This document shows, one piece after another, positions 9,017 through 17,020 of a stretch of 28,461 nt of DNA. The position numbers were made by a program, and so were the translations under genes. Under the pieces are notes generated by a model. It saw only the letters and a list, made by a program, of their open reading frames with translations. It did not search any database and was not told the DNA's origin. This stretch comes from JAZOXB01 sp040096185 (GTDB lineage Bacteria > Bacillota > Clostridia > Oscillospirales > Oscillospiraceae). Position 1 is the first letter of the stretch. Each line of letters opens with the position of its first letter. The DNA lies in the NCBI RefSeq assembly GCF_040096185.1, contig NZ_JBBMFF010000237.1:1-28461 (forward strand). The letters run 5' to 3'.

Positions 9017-9412
9017 ATGAGAAAAGGTATCTTTTGGTGTGCAAATTTTGATACGGAATGTCCGGAGCTTATTACGGTTTCGGCTGCCTGCGATAAAAAC
9101 GGCGATTCAAAGGAGCTGGTGCGGTTCAGCTCAAAATCCGGCAATAATTTCAACCACAGGCCGGAATGGGAACGTCTTGACAGAAGCATTACGGCGGGGC
9201 GACCATTTAACTATTATCCCCGCGGGCGTGTTGAAATTAAAAATGGCAAAGCCACCGTCTTTCTCAATCCCGCAATCAATAAAGAATGTATCGTTTACAG
9301 GATCATGGATGCGTTTGAATTGATGACCGGAGAACTGAACTGCATCAACATAAAAAGCGACGGCTCCAGTCATTATCGTTTTACCTGCGAAAGCGCGGAA
9401 CGGGAAAGTTGA
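9017..9412 (+). CDS. Hypothetical protein
   Basis: 131 residues, start ATG 9017 preceded by AGGGGGG at 9005-9011. An earlier in-frame ATG at 8993 lies inside the previous gene and has no ribosome site. The sequence includes RGRVEIKNGKATVFLNP (about residues 73-89), a beta-strand pattern I have no family name for. It sits directly between the acidic protein and the truncated ftsZ in the same direction. Confidence 0.68.
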   Translation: MRKGIFWCANFDTECPELITVSAACDKNGDSKELVRFSSKSGNNFNHRPEWERLDRSITAGRPFNYYPRGRVEIKNGKATVFLNPAINKECIVYRIMDAFELMTGELNCINIKSDGSSHYRFTCESAERES

Positions 9413-9437
9413 TTAAGCTACATAGGAGAAGTTCAAA

Positions 9438-10088
9438 ATGCCTGAGAATTATACAGACAAGACAGTCAATATCAAGGTGATCGGCGTTGGCGGTGCTGGG
9501 AACAATGTCGTTGATCGAATGATTTCTGGCGGCATCGGCGGAGCCGAGTTTGTCGTTGTGAATACGGACCGGCAGGCTCTGAAGAAATCCAAGTGTGAAA
9601 ACAAGCTGCAAATTGGCGAGAAGCTGACCGGCGGCATGGGCGCAGATGCCGACCTGGAAATCGGCAAGCAATCTGCCGAGGAGAGCAGAGTCGCTATCGC
9701 CAAGGTGCTGGAGGGCGCGGACATGGCCGTTATCATCGCAGGCATGGGCGGAGGCACCGGCACCGGCGCAGCGCCCATCATCACAGACCTAGCCCACGAG
9801 GCCGGCCTCCTGACCGTCGGCATTGTGACGAAGCCCTTCCGGTTCGAGGGTGCAAACCGCAGGAAGCGGGCCGAGGATGGCATCAGCGCACTGTCCGATA
9901 AGGTCGATTCGCTCATTATCATCCCGAACGACCGCCTGAAATACGTCACCGACCAGAAGACCACCATTGCCAACACATTCGGTATCGCGGCCGATGTCCT
10001 GAAGCAGGCGGTGTCGGCCATATACGGCTGCACAACGCTTCAGAAAACAAGTAGCGATGAGCGTGGTATGCCGGACGCAAAAAATTAA
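9438..10088 (+). CDS. ftsZ-like: Truncated FtsZ: GTP-binding domain only
   Basis: 216 residues, against roughly 350-400 for complete FtsZ. Residues 12-195 are unmistakable FtsZ: T1 loop GVGGAGNN (16-23), VNTDRQAL (41-48), tubulin signature GGGTGTG (104-110), TKPFRFEG (131-138), T6 NDRL (164-167) and the start of helix H7, TFGIAADVLKQAVSAI (180-195). The H7 end, the catalytic T7 loop (the NxDxxD synergy motif) and the C-terminal domain and tail are missing, replaced by about 20 unrelated residues ending DERGMPDAKN. It should bind GTP but lack the T7 residues that trigger hydrolysis in the next subunit. Its DNA is visibly GC-rich (41 of 60 bases at 9721-9780, against 30 of 60 at 10201-10260), so it is probably captured from elsewhere. 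An AGGAGA site precedes the ATG. It could be a division inhibitor or a decaying copy. Confidence 0.88.
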   Translation: MPENYTDKTVNIKVIGVGGAGNNVVDRMISGGIGGAEFVVVNTDRQALKKSKCENKLQIGEKLTGGMGADADLEIGKQSAEESRVAIAKVLEGADMAVIIAGMGGGTGTGAAPIITDLAHEAGLLTVGIVTKPFRFEGANRRKRAEDGISALSDKVDSLIIIPNDRLKYVTDQKTTIANTFGIAADVLKQAVSAIYGCTTLQKTSSDERGMPDAKN

Positions 10089-10105
10089 AAAACGAGGGAC
10101 GCACA

Positions 10106-10558
10106 ATGAATTTAAAAAAACTGATGAAAATGCTGGAAGCCGAAACGGACAAGGAAAAGGCTGCTGAAGTACTCCGAAAAATCGATTCCTTAATAATTAG
10201 AAAAGGCGTTCTCAGAATGGGCCCATTCGGTTATCTGCACCCGCTTGAGCTTGAATCTCATATCTGCAAGAGAGATGCATTTAAAGATTATTTTGATTGC
10301 GATACATGGGGTTATAAATGGGGTTATCCTGTACGAAAAGACTGCATCTATATCCAACCTGACTATGCCGGAATTGAAATCGTGCTGTCCATGAACGAGC
10401 AATATGTCGTTTCCTGCCTCATAAAAAACGCTTATATAGGGCTGTTTGGAAACGGCATAAACGCTCCGAATGCGGATCAGAAGCAAATCGGAGATTTTTT
10501 CAAGAGGGATGGCTATCCACGCACTCAGTGTAGCTATTGCTGTTTTTTTATAGAATAA
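10106..10558 (+). CDS. Hypothetical protein
   Basis: 150 residues, ATG preceded by GAGGG. The N-terminus is a lysine/glutamate-rich helix, followed by an aromatic-rich region (DTWGYKWGYPVRKDCIYIQ near residues 66-84) and a Cys-rich end (QCSYCCFF). I recognise no family. It starts 17 bases after the ftsZ fragment ends and is followed 42 bases later by the first deiminase-like gene, so it may belong to that operon. Confidence 0.68.
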   Translation: MNLKKLMKMLEAETDKEKAAEVLRKIDSLIIRKGVLRMGPFGYLHPLELESHICKRDAFKDYFDCDTWGYKWGYPVRKDCIYIQPDYAGIEIVLSMNEQYVVSCLIKNAYIGLFGNGINAPNADQKQIGDFFKRDGYPRTQCSYCCFFIE

Positions 10559-10600
10559 AGTTATAAACTGCCGAATACGCTTAGAAGAAAGGGAACACCT

Positions 10601-11470
10601 ATGAGAAAAATGACCAGTATCATCCAGCTTCTTTATTTTTCGGATCTACTTCCGGATAAATATCCCGATGATTCTGCCAACCTGTTTGCTGCACTTGAAA
10701 AGCATCATGTTGCTTATGGCTTTATAAAAGGTGCGAAGGATATTCGGATACGGGATTTCATGCCGATACAAATACGTGGCCGTTTCAAGCGGGATAATGT
10801 GTTGTTTCGGTACGAACCGTCTTATTTAAAAAATCACCGCGATCTGCAAACGGATTTTTTGCAGGACATTGATACAAATTGGCAGTTGGTCAACGGTTGG
10901 CGTCCGCCCCGTGATTTTGATAAATCGGAGATAAACCTCGATGGCGGTAATATATTGATCTCACGAGGCACACGTGGCGAAAAAGTAGTAATCATCAGCG
11001 ATCGTATTTTTTCGGAAAATCCCCAATACGGAAAAGCCGAATTAGTACGGGAGCTTGCCTCAGTGATAGATCACCGGGGCTGTGAGATGATAATTATAAT
11101 TCCTTCACTTGAAAGTGACATCACCGGTCATGCTGACAATATGGTTCGCTTTTTGGACGGTCAGACAGTTTTATGTAATGAAGCTTTCTTGTCGGGAAGT
11201 TTTAATCAGCAATTACAAACAATATTGCAATATCACGGTTTGGATGTGTTGGAATTTCCATCCGCATCGACTGATGGCCAAAGGAGCTATTTGAACTATC
11301 TTGAAACCGATGAAGCGGTGTTTTTGCCCGTATTCGGTATAGAAGCAGATGCAAGAGCCGTGGCCGCCGCCGAAAAGCTGTTTTCAAAGCCGGTTGAGCC
11401 GGTAATGATCCCGAACATTGCCACTGACGGGAGCGGCTTGCATAGCATAAGTTGGGGTATGTCCTATTGA
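10601..11470 (+). CDS. Deiminase-family protein with catalytic Cys replaced by Ser
   Basis: 289 residues of the peptidyl-arginine/agmatine deiminase fold. The family's conserved blocks are present: RIRDFMP (49-55, matching the usual W-x-R-D), NLDGGN (112-117) and GHADN (176-180). The final block, which normally reads G-G-x-H/N-C-I, here reads GSGLHSISWG: residue 282 is Ser, coded AGC, where the nucleophilic Cys is expected. The paralogue at 12456 keeps the Cys. The guanidine-modifying reaction needs that thiol, so this copy is probably catalytically inactive or has a changed activity. The gene has an AAAGGG site upstream and precedes an ATPase gene by 27 bases. Family call is firm; loss of activity is inference. 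Confidence 0.85.
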   Translation: MRKMTSIIQLLYFSDLLPDKYPDDSANLFAALEKHHVAYGFIKGAKDIRIRDFMPIQIRGRFKRDNVLFRYEPSYLKNHRDLQTDFLQDIDTNWQLVNGWRPPRDFDKSEINLDGGNILISRGTRGEKVVIISDRIFSENPQYGKAELVRELASVIDHRGCEMIIIIPSLESDITGHADNMVRFLDGQTVLCNEAFLSGSFNQQLQTILQYHGLDVLEFPSASTDGQRSYLNYLETDEAVFLPVFGIEADARAVAAAEKLFSKPVEPVMIPNIATDGSGLHSISWGMSY

Positions 11471-11497
11471 CAATAAAATAGAGTAAGGGCTGAAAAA

Positions 11498-12394
11498 ATG
11501 ATTTACTTAAAAAGGTTTTCATTTCCATCACTGTCTGAGGAATGCGATTTTTTACATCCCGGTGACAGCCTTGGGGCGGATCGGCGTCCTCTCTTTCATA
11601 CCGGCTCTTTTTATCCATTCAATGTTCTTCCGGAGGTTAGCCTTAATAAGATAGAATTTGATAGCATCACGATTCTTTACGGCGAAAACGGGTGCGGAAA
11701 AACCACGGCACTGAATATCATTGCCGAAAAGCTGCGCCTGAAACGTGACTCTCTTTTTAATTCCGGCCGTTTTCTCAACGACTACTTAGATATGTGCAAG
11801 TATAACGAGGATGATTTTCGAGAATATGCGCAGTTTTTTAATCATAACAGCAGAATTATAACCAGTGATGATGTCTTTAAATATTCAATGAAAAAACGAG
11901 AGTTTAATAAGCAGCTATTCAGCAAAACAAAAGATGTAAACGAAGAATATTGGGAGATAAGAGCAGGCAGTCCAAATCTGCAATCCTTGGAAGATTATGA
12001 TAGGTGGCACACCCGGTATGAGGCGCTGAAAAGCAAATCTGCCTTTTTGAAAAAAAGATTGGAACGTGAGGAAGAGGAAAACTCCAACGGAGAAACGGCG
12101 ATGCTGTACTTTATAGAACGAATGGAAAACGAAGGACTTTATCTGCTTGATGAACCGGAAAACAGTTTATCACTTGAAAATCAGATGAAGCTTGCAGACT
12201 ATATCAATTCCTCTACTCGATTCTTCAATTATCAATTCATTATTGCAACGCACTCGCCAATATTTTTATCGATACCACATGCAAAAATTTACAATCTTGA
12301 TGATAACTCGGTGGTTGTTGATTCTTGGACGCAGCTAAAAAGTGTTCGCTTGATGTTTGATTTATTCATGAAGCACAAAAAGGAATTTGAATAA
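11498..12394 (+). CDS. ABC-type AAA ATPase
   Basis: 298 residues. Walker A GENGCGKTT is at residues 62-70, the ABC-like signature SNGET at 196-200, Walker B LYLLDEPENSLS at 214-225 and the H-loop ATHSP at 240-244. This order and the short arm between Walker A and the signature match the stand-alone AAA_21/AAA_23-type ATPases (COG3910-like) that often occur in defence or DNA-repair contexts. No nuclease domain is attached. It lies between two deiminase-family genes (27 bases after the first, 61 before the second), which suggests a three-part complex in which ATP binding controls the deiminase. Confidence 0.85.
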   Translation: MIYLKRFSFPSLSEECDFLHPGDSLGADRRPLFHTGSFYPFNVLPEVSLNKIEFDSITILYGENGCGKTTALNIIAEKLRLKRDSLFNSGRFLNDYLDMCKYNEDDFREYAQFFNHNSRIITSDDVFKYSMKKREFNKQLFSKTKDVNEEYWEIRAGSPNLQSLEDYDRWHTRYEALKSKSAFLKKRLEREEEENSNGETAMLYFIERMENEGLYLLDEPENSLSLENQMKLADYINSSTRFFNYQFIIATHSPIFLSIPHAKIYNLDDNSVVVDSWTQLKSVRLMFDLFMKHKKEFE

Positions 12395-12455
12395 CCGCTA
12401 TTTTGTTATTAAGCGTGCGGCATAATGGAGCAAAAAACGAAAGGAGAAATGCAAT

Positions 12456-13256
12456 ATGCTCTACTTTTCGTCACTACTAAAAACGAACCCGAAGTATTCC
12501 TTGGCAGCGAAAAATCTGTTTTCCGCATTATCCGACAGCGGAGAAGAATTTACTCTTTTTGACGGAGCAAAGGATATCTGGGCAAGGGATTATATGCCGG
12601 TCGAAACCCGAAGCGGTCAATCTATCTCGTTTCGTTATGAGCCGGGCTATCTTGCAGATGATCCGCAATTAAGGACAGATTTCAAAGCCTATATTGCGCC
12701 GCATTTTGCTCTGCCGGTTACATATTCCGACATCAATCTTGACGGCGGAAATGTCGTGTTTTCGCCGTCAAGGGCAAAAGCCGTTATCACCGACAGGGTG
12801 TTTTCCGAAAATCCGGAATATGATAAAAACAGTCTTTTATCAGAGCTTGAAAAATTGCTTGAAGCAGAGATCGCTATTATTCCGTCGCTGAAAAGCGATA
12901 TGACCGGTCATGCAGACGGCGTGGTGCGCTTCGTGAACGAAAACACGGTGATCGGCAATACCTCGCCTTATAAAAACGGTTACGAGCAAAAGGTGAAAAG
13001 AGCATTGGAAAAATGCGGTATTTCGGTTCTGGATTTTCCGTATTTTGATTCCAAAGGGATAAGCGCTGTTGGAAGCTACCTGAACTTTCTTGAAACCGAA
13101 AAGCGCATTTTTCTGCCTGTTTTCGGCGATGCACAGGATGAAACGGCGGTAAAACGTGCAGAGGAAGTTTTCGATAAGAAAATAATTCCCGTGAATATCA
13201 ACGGGATAGCCGAAGAAGGCGGCGGATTGAATTGCATCAGTTGGGAGAAGAATTGA
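12456..13256 (+). CDS. Deiminase-family enzyme (peptidyl-arginine/agmatine deiminase fold)
   Basis: 266 residues, AAGGAG ribosome site. All expected active-site blocks are intact: DIWARDYMP (40-48), NLDGGN (94-99), TGHADG (150-155, His152 and Asp154) and GGGLNCISW with nucleophile Cys260. Enzymes of this fold hydrolyse a guanidino group (agmatine, peptidyl-arginine) or transfer from it. At 266 residues it is shorter than typical agmatine deiminases (about 330-380), so the substrate is uncertain. It is clearly related to the protein at 10601: shared SDRIFSENP/TDRVFSENP, IIPSL, SYLNFLET/SYLNYLET and FLPVFG. The next gene begins at its stop codon. Confidence 0.87.
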   Translation: MLYFSSLLKTNPKYSLAAKNLFSALSDSGEEFTLFDGAKDIWARDYMPVETRSGQSISFRYEPGYLADDPQLRTDFKAYIAPHFALPVTYSDINLDGGNVVFSPSRAKAVITDRVFSENPEYDKNSLLSELEKLLEAEIAIIPSLKSDMTGHADGVVRFVNENTVIGNTSPYKNGYEQKVKRALEKCGISVLDFPYFDSKGISAVGSYLNFLETEKRIFLPVFGDAQDETAVKRAEEVFDKKIIPVNINGIAEEGGGLNCISWEKN

Positions 13257-13615
13257 ACCCGGAGGAAAAGAAAGAGAGAATCAGACGAATATTGACTGCA
13301 AGGCGCAGACTCTACAATGCAGGAGTGGAGCTTTTAGAGTGTGACCATGTCTATGCCGAAGGTATTAAGGCTGAGCTTGAAAGGCATACCTTTGCAGATT
13401 GTATGGTGCCGTTTGAGGGAGACTCGGCAGAGAAAAAGCAAATTGATGAAACCGATGTTCGCTTCTATCTTGAAATGCGAATGCGCATATATGTAAGAGA
13501 AGAAAACATCATGTTCGATGCGGAAAACGGTCTTTGCAAAATTCGTCTTAATGATGTGCTGACAGCAAATATCCCGATAAAGAGCGGTACTGCGGTTCGA
13601 AGTATAGAAATTTAA
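13253..13615 (+). CDS. Hypothetical protein coupled to deiminase
   Basis: 120 residues from a TTG start at 13253 that overlaps the TGA of the deiminase gene (TTGA), with GGGAGAAG just upstream; a TTG at 13232 is possible but lies deeper in the previous gene. The N-terminus is a charged helix (EEKKERIRRILTARRRL) and the rest looks like alpha/beta with no motif I can name. The overlap implies translational coupling, so it may be a fourth member of the deiminase/ATPase block, for example an immunity or targeting subunit. Nothing in the sequence proves this. Confidence 0.65.
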   Translation: MNPEEKKERIRRILTARRRLYNAGVELLECDHVYAEGIKAELERHTFADCMVPFEGDSAEKKQIDETDVRFYLEMRMRIYVREENIMFDAENGLCKIRLNDVLTANIPIKSGTAVRSIEI

Positions 13616-13657
13616 ACGTTTCTACTTTGTCCTGTCAAGAAATGCGTAAAAAAATAT

Positions 13658-13684
13658 AGCTGTATCAGCTTTAAGTAGTATAAT
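13658..13684 (+). promoter_or_regulatory. Promoter region of ADP-ribosylglycohydrolase gene
   Basis: A perfect -10 box TATAAT lies at 13679-13684, 24 bases before the TTG start. The -35 is poor. A 13-bp dyad AGCTG-TAT-CAGCT at 13658-13670 overlaps the -35 position and could bind an activator or repressor. Confidence 0.45.
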
Positions 13685-13707
13685 TGATTGAAAGAGAGGT
13701 TTTTTTA

Positions 13708-14511
13708 TTGATTGGTGCAATAATCGGAGATATTGCAGGATCGCGCTTTGAGTGGTTTAATCAAAGATCAAAAGATTTTGAGTTGCTCTCGCCCAAGTGC
13801 TTTTTTACCGATGATTCTGTAATATCATTGGCTATATGCGATGCGCTTATGAAATGCACTGAGAATTTCAGTGATCTGAGTGATCAAGCTGTTTCGTCCA
13901 TGCAGGAAGTCGGACGCCATTATCGACACTGCGGTTATGGTGGTTCATTCTTCCGTTGGATGTATTCCAATAACCCAAAGCCCTATAACAGTTACGGCAA
14001 TGGTGCTGCAATGAGAGTCAGCGGATGCGGACACGTCGGAACAAGCATCAATGAGGTCAAACAGCTTTCAAGATCTGTTACCGAAGTGACCCATAACCAT
14101 CCGGAGGGTCTGAAAGGGGCTGAAGCTACCGCTACAGCTGTATTTCTTGCCCGGACGGGGAAAAGCATAAATGAAATAAAGAACTACATTGTAAAAAACT
14201 ATTATTCGCTTGATTTCACTATTGACGACATCCGCGAAACCTACAAATACAACGAGACCTGTCAGGATACAGTCCCACAGGCATTGGAGGCTTTTTTCGA
14301 ATCTACCGACTTTGAAGATGCCATAAGAAATGCTATATCCATCGGCGGAGACAGCGATACGCTCGCCGCAATTACCGGTTCTGTTGCCGAGGCATACTAT
14401 GGCGTACCGACAAGCATAAGGAAGCGTGCCATTACCTTCTTGGATGAGCGTCTACTTGAAATTCTTCTGGAATTTGAAAGCCGATATCCGGCAAAAATTG
14501 AGGACAAATAA
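13708..14511 (+). CDS. ADP-ribosylglycohydrolase (DraG/ARH family)
   Basis: 267 residues from the TTG at 13708 (GAGAGG eight bases upstream), giving the typical family start LIGAIIGDIAGSRFEW. The metal-binding motifs of the family are present: FTDDS near residue 33, and GGDSDTLAAITGS near 213-225, the C-terminal Asp pair that binds two magnesium ions. The family removes ADP-ribose from protein or nucleic acid side chains or from small ADP-ribosyl compounds in the cytoplasm. It has its own promoter, so it is probably not part of the deiminase operon. The window also encodes a DUF3990 protein, a family thought to be ADP-ribosyltransferase-like, about 10 kb away. Confidence 0.9.
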   Translation: MIGAIIGDIAGSRFEWFNQRSKDFELLSPKCFFTDDSVISLAICDALMKCTENFSDLSDQAVSSMQEVGRHYRHCGYGGSFFRWMYSNNPKPYNSYGNGAAMRVSGCGHVGTSINEVKQLSRSVTEVTHNHPEGLKGAEATATAVFLARTGKSINEIKNYIVKNYYSLDFTIDDIRETYKYNETCQDTVPQALEAFFESTDFEDAIRNAISIGGDSDTLAAITGSVAEAYYGVPTSIRKRAITFLDERLLEILLEFESRYPAKIEDK

Positions 14512-14590
14512 ACCACCAGTATAGATGCCCGCCCACCGATTCATGGAATTAAGGAAGGCAGAATGGCATGATTGAGTGTTAATCAAAAAA

Positions 14591-14631
14591 AGCACAGCCA
14601 CCGAAACACGTTGTGATTCGGTGGCTGTGCT
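14591..14631. terminator. Bidirectional terminator hairpin
   Basis: A perfect 15-bp stem (AGCACAGCCACCGAA at 14591-14605 with its complement at 14617-14631) is flanked by a run of six A on the left and GATTTT on the right. It separates the + strand glycohydrolase gene from the - strand DUF2779 gene and can terminate both. Confidence 0.85.
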
Positions 14632-14650
14632 GATTTTATGAGAATGATAG

Positions 14651-16162
14651 TTATTCCGCTGCGCGGACAAGCTCTTTCCAGACTTTAACCATAGCGTAGG
14701 TGTCGAGCTCACAATACTTTAGCAGATTGTGTCGGGCTGTCTTTTGTTCCTCCGGCTTCATGAACTGTATTTTTGGGAAAATCGTCATCGCCTCGCCGCC
14801 GTTATGTACCCCCTCCAGATTGTGGTAGTCTAATTCGGGATCGTCTGGGAAAATGGCGGGCAGCACGCTCTTGATGGAAAAGGAGCCGCTCATTGCCCGA
14901 TTATAGTAATAGCCCGATTGAAACGGAACGAGCAGGTCAACGATGTTATCTCGTATGTTGAGCAGATGCTCCGCCAAATCCGGGAAGGTTTCCGCCAATT
15001 CCTTCAGCCGGGTACATTCAAAGGCCTTGTTGTACGCCGTAACGCAGACATTCATGGGAATGTCTGTGCATAGTTGCTCGGCAAGCTTTCTCCTCGGATC
15101 CGTTCCGGATTCGGCAAGAAATTCCGTGTGCTTCAGTTTGCCGCCCTCGGCTTCGATGTAGTGCAGCGAATATTGAAACGGAATTTGCGCGTAGGGCTTG
15201 GTTCCGATATATTTCGGAATGACAGGCTGCATGGTTTCAAAATCGAGAAAGTAGAGCGGGTAAGAAAGCGCGGAAAGAAAATCGCGGATATTGTCTTTTT
15301 CAATATAGGTTCCCTTATCCTGCAAGGCAAACTCCATCTGGCGAAGCTGCGTTTTATTGGTGATTTCAGAGCTGTTCATCAGCTCCGGATACGTGACAAG
15401 CCCTTTTTTATAAAATGCGATCTTTTTGCTGAACCACATTCTGTACAGGTCAAATACCGACTGCTCAGGGATATGCCTGGAGCAATACTTCCAGAATCCG
15501 CAGAGATACGGATTTTTGCAGCCGATGGACAGATCAATATCCGGCTCGTCGGGGGAGTTGAGCAGCCGCTCGGCAACAGACAGATTGCCGGCGATGTTCT
15601 TTTCTTCCGCTGCAACGGCCTCTGCGATATCGGAGATTGTGAATAAGCGGTCGATATCCAGAGTGCCGTCAAAGATATAGTCGCCGTTCAGGCAGATAAG
15701 GTATGTTCCGCTGAGCTTCACGCCGCAGTTTTCCAGCACGTATTTCTGATAGGCAACATCCGCAATATACACCGGCTTGTCATCCGTGGAGTTTTCGTGC
15801 TTGGTAGAGCTTTTGACCTCATAAATGGCCCAGCCGTCCGCCTCCTTTTTGAGAATATCCACAGCGCAATAGAGGCCGTTGTATTCAAACGAAGCCTCGC
15901 AGATGACCGGCGTGCCTTTTTGCATTTCTGCTTTGGTGGTTTCAATCATTTTGGAAAGATCGAGCTTATCGTTTTTATATGCCGTCACTTCGACATAGTC
16001 GCCGAAAAGCCCCATTGCCAGATCGCCGACCTCGTTGCCGGCTTCCATACGCGAAAGAACGCTCCTGTCAAGTGTCAGCTCCTCGGGCTTGTATTTTTTC
16101 ATCCATGCAATTTTGGGGCATTGCCAGAGTCCGCAGTACTTTGACTTCGATAAGTAAACCAT
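14651..16162 (-). CDS. DUF2779 protein: Cas4-like nuclease plus DEDD exonuclease
   Basis: 503 residues. The N-terminal half has the PD-(D/E)xK pattern of Cas4/AddB-type nucleases: CAVDIL (Asp102) and YEVKSST (Glu115, Lys117). It also has one early Cys (Cys10 or Cys15) and a cluster Cys205, Cys211, Cys217 that would hold an iron-sulphur cluster. The C-terminal half has DnaQ/DEDD-type motifs: FLDFET (295-300), YNKAFECTRL (377-386) and YCELDTYAM (473-481). It probably degrades or trims DNA or RNA ends; the family's substrate is not known to me. The gene lies 36 bases downstream of an HNH nuclease gene on the same strand, probably in one operon. Confidence 0.85.
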   Translation of the reverse strand: MVYLSKSKYCGLWQCPKIAWMKKYKPEELTLDRSVLSRMEAGNEVGDLAMGLFGDYVEVTAYKNDKLDLSKMIETTKAEMQKGTPVICEASFEYNGLYCAVDILKKEADGWAIYEVKSSTKHENSTDDKPVYIADVAYQKYVLENCGVKLSGTYLICLNGDYIFDGTLDIDRLFTISDIAEAVAAEEKNIAGNLSVAERLLNSPDEPDIDLSIGCKNPYLCGFWKYCSRHIPEQSVFDLYRMWFSKKIAFYKKGLVTYPELMNSSEITNKTQLRQMEFALQDKGTYIEKDNIRDFLSALSYPLYFLDFETMQPVIPKYIGTKPYAQIPFQYSLHYIEAEGGKLKHTEFLAESGTDPRRKLAEQLCTDIPMNVCVTAYNKAFECTRLKELAETFPDLAEHLLNIRDNIVDLLVPFQSGYYYNRAMSGSFSIKSVLPAIFPDDPELDYHNLEGVHNGGEAMTIFPKIQFMKPEEQKTARHNLLKYCELDTYAMVKVWKELVRAAE

Positions 16163-16198
16163 GGAAATGACCTCCTCTTTTTCTGTGAGAGAAGAATA

Positions 16199-16855
16199 TC
16201 AAGGATTTTTCTTTTTTATCTCTTCTTCGATATGCGCCCAGTATTCTTTAATACCCGGAACAAAAAATTTTTTGAAGTCCTCCGCCGAGATCATATCGCT
16301 TTTGGCATTGTTGCAAATCACGCAGGCAAATTCGCAGTTGTCGGCGCAGTAATCTCCGTCGGGGTCCTTGCGCTCAATTTGCAATTCCCCGCTGAAAGAT
16401 CGCTTTTTAGAGGAAATGACACATTTATCTTTTTCATCTTTAGCAAAAGCAGCCCTTACTGTATCTTCATCAACTTCGCAATAGCAGCATTTCCTTATTC
16501 CGTCTTCAGGCGTTTTATCGCACCACCAGGCAAAGAAAGCTTCAAAGTCATCACCAAAAACATCTACGGGGTGTTCCTTTTCCTTTTGGCTATTTCTTTT
16601 GGTGTTAAAACGCTCGTAGATTGCTTGGATACAATCCTTTGCATTTTTAACAGATTCATGGTCGGCATAGTAGCCTTGTACCGTGCCCTTGCCGCTGATA
16701 AGGCCGAGTTCTTTCAGTATTTCTCTTTCTTTCGGTTCCTTTTTCACAGAAAACCTCGCCAGAAATTCCAAATCTTCATCTGTAAATTGCGCGTCGGGAT
16801 ATTTTTTCTTTAGATATTTCTCGACCAGTTCTTTTGTTTTTTTTAATTCGTCCAT
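16199..16855 (-). CDS. HNH-type endonuclease
   Basis: 218 residues. The C-terminal part carries an HNH zinc-finger nuclease pattern: CCYC (123-126), LQIERKDPDGDY (158-169, where the usual His/Asp is Glu161-Arg162), then DNCEFACVICNNAKSDMIS (172-190). This matches HNH proteins ending in CxxCN-x-AKSD. The N-terminal 110 residues are helical and charged, without a motif I recognise. An AGGAAAGG site precedes the ATG. It is the first gene of a two-gene minus-strand operon with the DUF2779 nuclease, which suggests a defence or DNA-processing pair. Confidence 0.82.
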   Translation of the reverse strand: MDELKKTKELVEKYLKKKYPDAQFTDEDLEFLARFSVKKEPKEREILKELGLISGKGTVQGYYADHESVKNAKDCIQAIYERFNTKRNSQKEKEHPVDVFGDDFEAFFAWWCDKTPEDGIRKCCYCEVDEDTVRAAFAKDEKDKCVISSKKRSFSGELQIERKDPDGDYCADNCEFACVICNNAKSDMISAEDFKKFFVPGIKEYWAHIEEEIKKKNP

Positions 16856-16886
16856 GTGTCTCTATCCTTTCCTAATTGTTTTGCAT

Positions 16887-16895
16887 ATTATACCA
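16887..16895 (-). promoter_or_regulatory. Extended -10 promoter for the HNH/DUF2779 operon
   Basis: On the minus strand the sequence reads TGGTATAAT, a TATAAT box with the TGn extension, about 32 bases before the HNH start. The -35 is weak, as usual for extended -10 promoters. Confidence 0.5.
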
Positions 16896-17020
16896 TAATC
16901 CAAAGCCGCTTGCATCATCGAATGCAGACTTTCATCACCTTTATTCTAATCCTCGGTACGTACCGTTTTTGGTGCATATATTGCGGTATTATCATGGAGA
17001 AGCAAATCGAAAAGGAGAGA

